DNA of 24,860 nt, taken from positions 1-24,860 of the forward strand of contig CAZEMH010000007.1 of the NCBI GenBank assembly GCA_964513365.1. The letters run 5' to 3'. Shown one piece after another: positions 20,669-24,860 of this stretch (position 1 is its first letter; every line of letters begins with the position of its first letter). The position numbers and the translations under genes are program-made. The notes beneath the pieces were generated by a model. The model ran no database searches. It was not told the DNA's origin and was given only the letters and a program-made list of their open reading frames with translations. The DNA comes from DAOVIY01 sp964513365 (GTDB lineage: Bacteria; Patescibacteriota; Minisyncoccia; UBA6257).

Positions 20669-21406
20669 ATGACGATAAATTTAAAAGATAGAAATAGTTC
20701 TATTTTAAAAGCTTTGATTAAAGAATACACTCGTACTGGCGAACCTGTTGCTTCTGAAATTTTAAATGTTAAATATCGGCTTGGTGTAAGCTCGGCAACA
20801 ATTAGAAATGATTTTACAATTCTTGCTGAAGAAGGTTATTTATATAAACCTTATATATCAAGTGGGCGGGTGCCAACAGACAAAGCTTGGAAATTTTTTA
20901 TTGATACCATTTTTGAAGAAAATAATTCTTTGAAACAATTGGAAAAAAAAATAAAAAATCAGTTATCAAAAATTAAATTTAGATTAGCAAACCACAGGAA
21001 TTCTGTTAAAGGAATAAAGAAGTTGTTAGACGTGATATCAGAAGAAAGCCATTCATTTTGTTTTTGTTATTTGTTGGAAGAAGATGAAATAATCGAACAA
21101 GGGCTTAAATATATGTTTGTTGGAATGTTCGAAGAAGAATTATTAACTTGCGCTTTTTTTCAACAAATAGCTGAATCTTTAGAAAGATTGGATGAAAAGT
21201 TAAAAAACATAAAAATTAATGAAAATCCGCTTGTTTTAATAGGTAAAGAGAATCCTTTTATGAAATCTGATCAATTTAGTTCTTTGCTTAGCATTGTTTC
21301 TAAACCAAAAGCAATTTTAGGCATATTAGGCCCCAAAAGGATGCTTTACAAAAAAAATATTGCCATTTTAAGGGCTGTTTCTAATTCAACTTTNNNNNNN
21401 NNNTAA
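20669..21406 (+). CDS. hrcA: Heat-inducible transcription repressor HrcA (compact, gap near 3' end)
   Basis: Represses the heat-shock operon by binding CIRCE. From ATG 20669 the protein begins MTINLKDRNSSILKALIKEYTRTGEPVASEIL. The winged-helix segment is LGVSSATIRNDFTILAEEGYLYKPYISSGRVPTDKAWKFFID, which is diagnostic. The C-terminal part contains GLKYMFVGMFEEE and ends with GPKRMLYKKNIAILRAVSNST just before a 10-N gap. The TAA at 21404 is in frame if the gap really is 10 bases. Total is about 245 residues, against 320-350 in most bacteria; the middle GAF-like/insertion region is much reduced. It is the first gene of hrcA-grpE-dnaK. Confidence 0.92.
   Translation: MTINLKDRNSSILKALIKEYTRTGEPVASEILNVKYRLGVSSATIRNDFTILAEEGYLYKPYISSGRVPTDKAWKFFIDTIFEENNSLKQLEKKIKNQLSKIKFRLANHRNSVKGIKKLLDVISEESHSFCFCYLLEEDEIIEQGLKYMFVGMFEEELLTCAFFQQIAESLERLDEKLKNIKINENPLVLIGKENPFMKSDQFSSLLSIVSKPKAILGILGPKRMLYKKNIAILRAVSNSTXXXX
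21394..21403. other. Scaffold gap of 10 N
   Basis: Ten Ns at the extreme 3' end of hrcA. No flanking duplication is visible here, so a few true bases may be missing; the hrcA C-terminus (about 4 residues or more) is unknown. Confidence 0.9.
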
Positions 21407-21412
21407 AAAAAC

Positions 21413-21907
21413 ATGGTTAGTGAAAAAAGACAAAAAGAATTTGAAAAACTAAAAAGAGAGAAAGATGAATATTTAAAGGGATGGCAAAAAGAAAGAGCTA
21501 ATTTTATCAATTACAAAAAAAATGAAAAAGAAAGATTTAAAGAAGTTATAAGGTTTTCCAATGAAAGAATTCTTAAATCTTTAGTCGCTGTTTTAGATGG
21601 TTTTGATTTAGCTATTGAGAGTTTTTTAAAGCAAGGCAAAGATAAGAAGGAAAATGATGATTATCTTAAAGGTATTTATTTAATAAAAAGTCAATTAAAA
21701 GATATTTTAAGCAAAGAGGGAGTGGATGAAATTAAGGTCAAGATAGGGGAAAAATTGAATCCTGCTTTTCATGAAGTAGTAGCTATGGCAGAAAATAAAG
21801 AATTTGCTCCAAACACGATTATAAAAATTTTGGAAAAAGGATATATTCTTAATGATAAAGTCATTCGTCCTTGTCGTGTGATAGTGGCAAAAGATAATAA
21901 TAAATAA
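21413..21907 (+). CDS. grpE: Nucleotide exchange factor GrpE
   Basis: A 164-residue co-chaperone that releases ADP from DnaK. It has an N-terminal long helix (coiled-coil dimer, about 5-50, with YLKGWQKERANFINYKK), the helical bundle with LVAVLDGFDLAIES, and the C-terminal beta domain (LNPAFHEVVAMAENKEFAPNTIIKILEKGYILNDKVIRPCRVIVAK). The HEVV and KGY...RPxxVxV motifs are typical. It starts 6 bases after the hrcA stop and ends 25 bases before dnaK. The N-terminal disordered tail of longer GrpEs is missing. Confidence 0.95.
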   Translation: MVSEKRQKEFEKLKREKDEYLKGWQKERANFINYKKNEKERFKEVIRFSNERILKSLVAVLDGFDLAIESFLKQGKDKKENDDYLKGIYLIKSQLKDILSKEGVDEIKVKIGEKLNPAFHEVVAMAENKEFAPNTIIKILEKGYILNDKVIRPCRVIVAKDNNK

Positions 21908-21932
21908 TAAACAAAAATTAATAAAAAAAATT

Positions 21933-23840
21933 ATGGCAAAAATATTAGGCATAGATCTAGGAACAACTTTTTCAGCAATGGCGACTATAGAAGGTGGTCA
22001 GCCAAAAATCATTGAAAGCGCTGAGGGTGAAAGGACAACTCCTTCAGTTGTGGCTTTTTCTAAAACTGGAGAAAGATTAGCTGGGACACTGGCACGTCGT
22101 CAGGCTATTACTAATCCCCAAAATACAATTTATTCTGTAAAAAGATTAATTGGAAGAAAATTTTCTGATCCAATAGTGCAGAAGGATAAAAGTTTGCTTT
22201 CTTATGAAATTAAAGAGGGTGCTAATGGGGGAGTAGAAATAAAAATGGGGGATCGCTGGTATAAGCCGCAGGAAATTTCAGCTATGGTTTTGCAAAAATT
22301 AAAAGCAGACGCTGAAGCAAAATTAGGGGAAAAAATTACAGATGCAGTTATAACATGTCCTGCCTACTTTGATGACAGCCAAAGAAAAGCTACAAAAGAT
22401 GCTGGAGAAATAGCTGGCTTTAATGTAAAGAGGGTTATAAATGAACCAACAGCAGCTGCTTTAGCTTATGGTTTAGATAAAAAGAAAAATCACGAGATAG
22501 TTGTTTATGATTTTGGAGGAGGAACATTTGATATTTCTGTTCTTTATGTTAGCCCTGATACGATTGAAGTAAAAGGAACAGGGGGAGATACGCATTTGGG
22601 AGGCGATGATTTTGACCAAAAGATAATGGATTGGGTCATAGAGAATTTTAAAAGGGACGAAGGAATAGATTTGCAGAAAGATCCACTGGCTTTACAAAGA
22701 ATAAAAGAAGCAGCAGAAAAGGCAAAAAAAGAATTATCTTCCACCATGCAAGTAGAAATTAATTTGCCATTTATTACTTCTGGAGCTTCTGGCCCAAAAC
22801 ATCTTTCCTATAGCTTAAATCGCTCTAAATTAGAAGAATTGGTTGATGATTATATCAAAAAATCAATTGATTTGACAAAAAAAACAATAAAAGAATGCGG
22901 TTTAAAAGTTGCAGATATTGAAGAGATAGTTTTGGTAGGTGGACAAACAAGAATGCCTAAAATTCAAGAAGAGGTAAAAAAATTATTTGGTAAAGAACCA
23001 AATAAAGAAATTAATCCTGATGAAGTGGTCGCGATTGGAGCAGCTATTCAAGCTGGTATATTAGGTGGAGAAATGAAAGATGTTTTGCTTTTGGATGTTA
23101 CGCCTCTTTCTTTGGGTATAGAAACATTAGGCGGAGTTAATACTATTTTAATTCCTAAGAATACCACTGTGCCAGTTACCAAAAGTCAGATATTTTCAAC
23201 AGCAGCAGATAATCAACCTTCAGTGGAAATTCATGTGCTTCAAGGAGAAAGACCAATGTCTGCTGACAACAAATCTCTTGGCAGGTTTATATTAGATGGA
23301 ATTGCTCCAGCTCCTCGCGGTATACCTCAAATTGAAGTAACTTTTGATATTGATGCTAATGGGATTTTAAATGTTGCTGCTAAAGATAAGGCTACTGGGA
23401 AAGAACAGTCTATTCGTATTGAAGGATCTTCAGGATTATCAAAAGAAGAAGTAGAGAAATTAAAACAAGAGGCAGAATTACACAGGGAAGAAGATGAAAA
23501 GAAAAAAGCCAATATTGAAATAAAAAATAATGCTGAATCATTGGTTTATACTGCGGAGAAAACATTAAAAGACGCGGGAGAAAAAGTTCCTTCTGATTTG
23601 AAAACTAAAATTGAAGATAAATTAAAAGAATTAAAAGAAACATTGAAGAAAGATAATTTTGATGAGATAAAAAACAAGACTGAAGAACTATCTAAATCTT
23701 TACAAGAAATTGGCACTCATCTTTACCAGCAGCAGAAAGCAGAAGATGAAAAAAAAGCTCAATCAGAAAAATCAGATGAAGGCGCAAAAGATGATAAGGA
23801 AGCTAAGGATGCAAAAGACGCTGATTATGAAGAAAAATAA
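21933..23840 (+). CDS. dnaK: Chaperone DnaK (Hsp70)
   Basis: A 635-residue ATP-driven chaperone. The nucleotide-binding domain has GIDLGTTFSAMA (5-16), NEPTAAALAYGLD, VVYDFGGGTFDISVL and VLVGGQTRMPKIQE. The interdomain linker is DVLLLDVTPLSLGIETLGG. The substrate-binding domain has QPSVEIHVLQGERP and the helical lid, followed by a Lys/Glu/Asp-rich tail (from about 600). Length is standard. No dnaJ follows directly, although hrcA-grpE-dnaK-dnaJ is the most common order. There is no second CIRCE before dnaK, so expression depends on the hrcA promoter. A strong terminator follows. Confidence 0.97.
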   Translation: MAKILGIDLGTTFSAMATIEGGQPKIIESAEGERTTPSVVAFSKTGERLAGTLARRQAITNPQNTIYSVKRLIGRKFSDPIVQKDKSLLSYEIKEGANGGVEIKMGDRWYKPQEISAMVLQKLKADAEAKLGEKITDAVITCPAYFDDSQRKATKDAGEIAGFNVKRVINEPTAAALAYGLDKKKNHEIVVYDFGGGTFDISVLYVSPDTIEVKGTGGDTHLGGDDFDQKIMDWVIENFKRDEGIDLQKDPLALQRIKEAAEKAKKELSSTMQVEINLPFITSGASGPKHLSYSLNRSKLEELVDDYIKKSIDLTKKTIKECGLKVADIEEIVLVGGQTRMPKIQEEVKKLFGKEPNKEINPDEVVAIGAAIQAGILGGEMKDVLLLDVTPLSLGIETLGGVNTILIPKNTTVPVTKSQIFSTAADNQPSVEIHVLQGERPMSADNKSLGRFILDGIAPAPRGIPQIEVTFDIDANGILNVAAKDKATGKEQSIRIEGSSGLSKEEVEKLKQEAELHREEDEKKKANIEIKNNAESLVYTAEKTLKDAGEKVPSDLKTKIEDKLKELKETLKKDNFDEIKNKTEELSKSLQEIGTHLYQQQKAEDEKKAQSEKSDEGAKDDKEAKDAKDADYEEK

Positions 23841-23845
23841 TGATA

Positions 23846-23854
23846 TGGTATAAT
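23846..23854 (+). promoter_or_regulatory. Extended -10 promoter overlapping the dnaK terminator
   Basis: TG-G-TATAAT (TG 23846-23847, hexamer 23849-23854). The predicted start near 23861 falls inside the left arm of the terminator hairpin, so its own transcript could not form the full stem. Confidence 0.6.
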
Positions 23855-23889
23855 TGAAACATATTTTAAAATAATATGTTTCAATTTTT
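23852..23889 (+). terminator. Intrinsic terminator of the hrcA-grpE-dnaK operon
   Basis: A 14-bp perfect stem, AATTGAAACATATT (23852-23865) with AATATGTTTCAATT (23873-23886), has a 7-base loop and then a T-run. It is AT-rich but long. Confidence 0.8.
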
Positions 23890-23897
23890 AATTTTTA

Positions 23898-24860
23898 ATG
23901 ACTAAAAACCCTAATTTTCTGAATAGTTATAAATTAGCCTATCAAGATAGAACAATTTTCTTTAAAAATTCTATTTCTGGTATTTTGATTGTGTCTTGTT
24001 TTGCCTTGGGGTCTCTTTTTTTTGTTGGATTATTACAGGATTTTACCAATGCTAATTTAATAGGAACATGTGTATTTTGGGCTATAGGTCTATGTTTGCT
24101 TCCTATATTCTTTTTATTGCTTCCAATTAAAGATTTTTTGTTTTGGGATATAGTTATTAGCTTTAGTACATTTATTCCATTACTTCTTAGCCGTCAATGG
24201 GATAAGATTCTTTGGCCTATTTGGGGAATTATTTTTGTCCTTTTTTTATTATCAAGAATAAAGATAAAAATGGAATACGATGCCTTGGTAAACCTTCAAT
24301 GGATGCGTATAGTCAGTAAAAGCTCTTTTTACATTCTTTTGGCTTTAGTAATATCTTTATCTACTCTAGCTTATTTTCAAGTAAACAGGATATCTGTTGA
24401 ACAAGGGGCGATTAAAGCTTTAGATTCTATTTTTTCTAATTCAAGGATTATGCAGCCTTTTTCTAATTTTCAATTATCAGGAACAGTTGATGATATTTTA
24501 GGAAAATATATTGCGCAACAAACTCCAGATTTAGGAGAATTTGATTCAATAATTAATCAACCAATTTTGAAACAAACCAAATCAAAACTTTCTGAATTTT
24601 TAAAGTATCCTGTCGTTGGTAATGAAAAATTATCAACTTTGATAGTAGAATCAATAAAATTCCATTGGCAAAATCTTTCAGCATATCTTAAAATAGGATT
24701 TATGATTTTAATCTTTGTGTCGGTATTAAGTTTTTTAAAATTTTTAAATGTCATATTTTCTGTTATTTTAATTGCAATTAGTTGGATTTTCTTGCAAATT
24801 CTTTTATCTCTTAAATATTTAAAAATTAAACGTATCGGAATAGAGAAACAAGAAATTGTT
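23898..24860 (+). CDS. Multi-helix membrane protein, 3' end beyond the window
   Basis: ATG at 23898 opens a frame with no stop for 321 codons, to the last base of the window. It encodes MTKNPNFLNSYKLAYQDR followed by hydrophobic segments at about 27-47, 52-76, 80-98, 101-118 and 138-158. A large polar region (about 160-255, including SGTVDDILGKYI and PILKQTKSKLSEFL) comes next, then two more helices (about 265-303) and a basic stretch. I do not recognise a named family. The layout, with helices flanking one large, probably extracytoplasmic, domain, suggests a membrane-anchored surface or sensor protein. It has its own extended -10 promoter. The product is surely longer than seen here, perhaps by only a few residues. 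Confidence 0.7.
   Translation, partial: MTKNPNFLNSYKLAYQDRTIFFKNSISGILIVSCFALGSLFFVGLLQDFTNANLIGTCVFWAIGLCLLPIFFLLLPIKDFLFWDIVISFSTFIPLLLSRQWDKILWPIWGIIFVLFLLSRIKIKMEYDALVNLQWMRIVSKSSFYILLALVISLSTLAYFQVNRISVEQGAIKALDSIFSNSRIMQPFSNFQLSGTVDDILGKYIAQQTPDLGEFDSIINQPILKQTKSKLSEFLKYPVVGNEKLSTLIVESIKFHWQNLSAYLKIGFMILIFVSVLSFLKFLNVIFSVILIAISWIFLQILLSLKYLKIKRIGIEKQEIV

Noticed and set aside
1..24860. TGA recoding, as in some Patescibacteria
   Set aside because: Several genes end at TGA with the next gene starting within a few bases or overlapping, and none of the conserved proteins needs TGA read as Gly or Trp.
1..24860. CRISPR arrays, insertion sequences or prophage genes
   Set aside because: No regularly spaced repeats, transposase or phage-like motifs were seen on either strand.

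Overview
The window looks like part of a Patescibacteria (Candidate Phyla Radiation, probably Parcubacteria-like) genome. The sequence is AT-rich, and genes are packed with gaps of a few bases or 4-base ATGA overlaps. Several small membrane proteins and domains of unknown function are of types common in that group. Some core proteins are compact: HrcA is about 245 residues, and MurF lacks its usual N-terminal domain. TGA is used as a normal stop (for example at the ends of the genes at 2-802, 4733-5143 and 7789-8004), which argues against the TGA=Gly lineages. The record is a draft scaffold with two runs of N. The first (100 N) is flanked by an exact 55-bp duplication and is almost certainly an assembly join artefact.

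Layout. 1-0.8 kb: 3' part of a membrane-anchored FISUMP surface protein. 0.9-2.0 kb: ICMT-like methyltransferase and family-4 uracil-DNA glycosylase. 2.0-6.4 kb: a probable six-gene operon encoding slipin, a CBU_0592-like membrane protein, a thioredoxin-CcdA fusion, a two-gene split permease and exonuclease III. 6.4-8.3 kb: small units encoding a 4-TM protein, a GNAT acetyltransferase, an RRM RNA-binding protein, and a 2-TM protein overlapping a YbjQ-family protein. 8.4-9.1 kb: a DUF5320/DUF134 unit with a near-perfect palindrome over its -10 box. 9.2-14.1 kb: a short division and cell-wall (dcw) cluster, mraZ-rsmH-ftsL-like-ftsI-murF, preceded by an array of GTGG repeats at exact 10-bp spacing (MraZ operator). 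14.1-14.9 kb: tRNA-Glu(CTC), a small membrane protein and rplU. 14.9-19.3 kb, minus strand: corA, cysS, dnaB, recR, almost without gaps. 19.4-20.6 kb: an unrecognised protein with an internal lipobox-like segment, and a DUF5663-like protein. 20.6-23.8 kb: hrcA-grpE-dnaK under a CIRCE element. 23.9 kb to the end: a membrane protein running off the window.

Regulation is unusually readable. Classical promoters precede the RRM, DUF5320, mraZ and hrcA genes. A second class has an extended -10 (TG-n-TATAAT-like) without a clear -35. Three terminators run directly into, or overlap, such a promoter. Two genes have the ATG just where transcription should start, so their mRNAs may be leaderless. Strong Shine-Dalgarno sequences are rare, and the two obvious ones lie together near 6.9 and 7.3 kb.

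I see no CRISPR array, transposon, prophage or recognisable defence system. The best candidates for little-described biology are the thioredoxin-CcdA plus split-permease cassette, the DUF134/DUF5320 operator, the mini-ORF merged with a terminator near 7.3 kb, and the secreted or lipoprotein-like protein at 19.5 kb.
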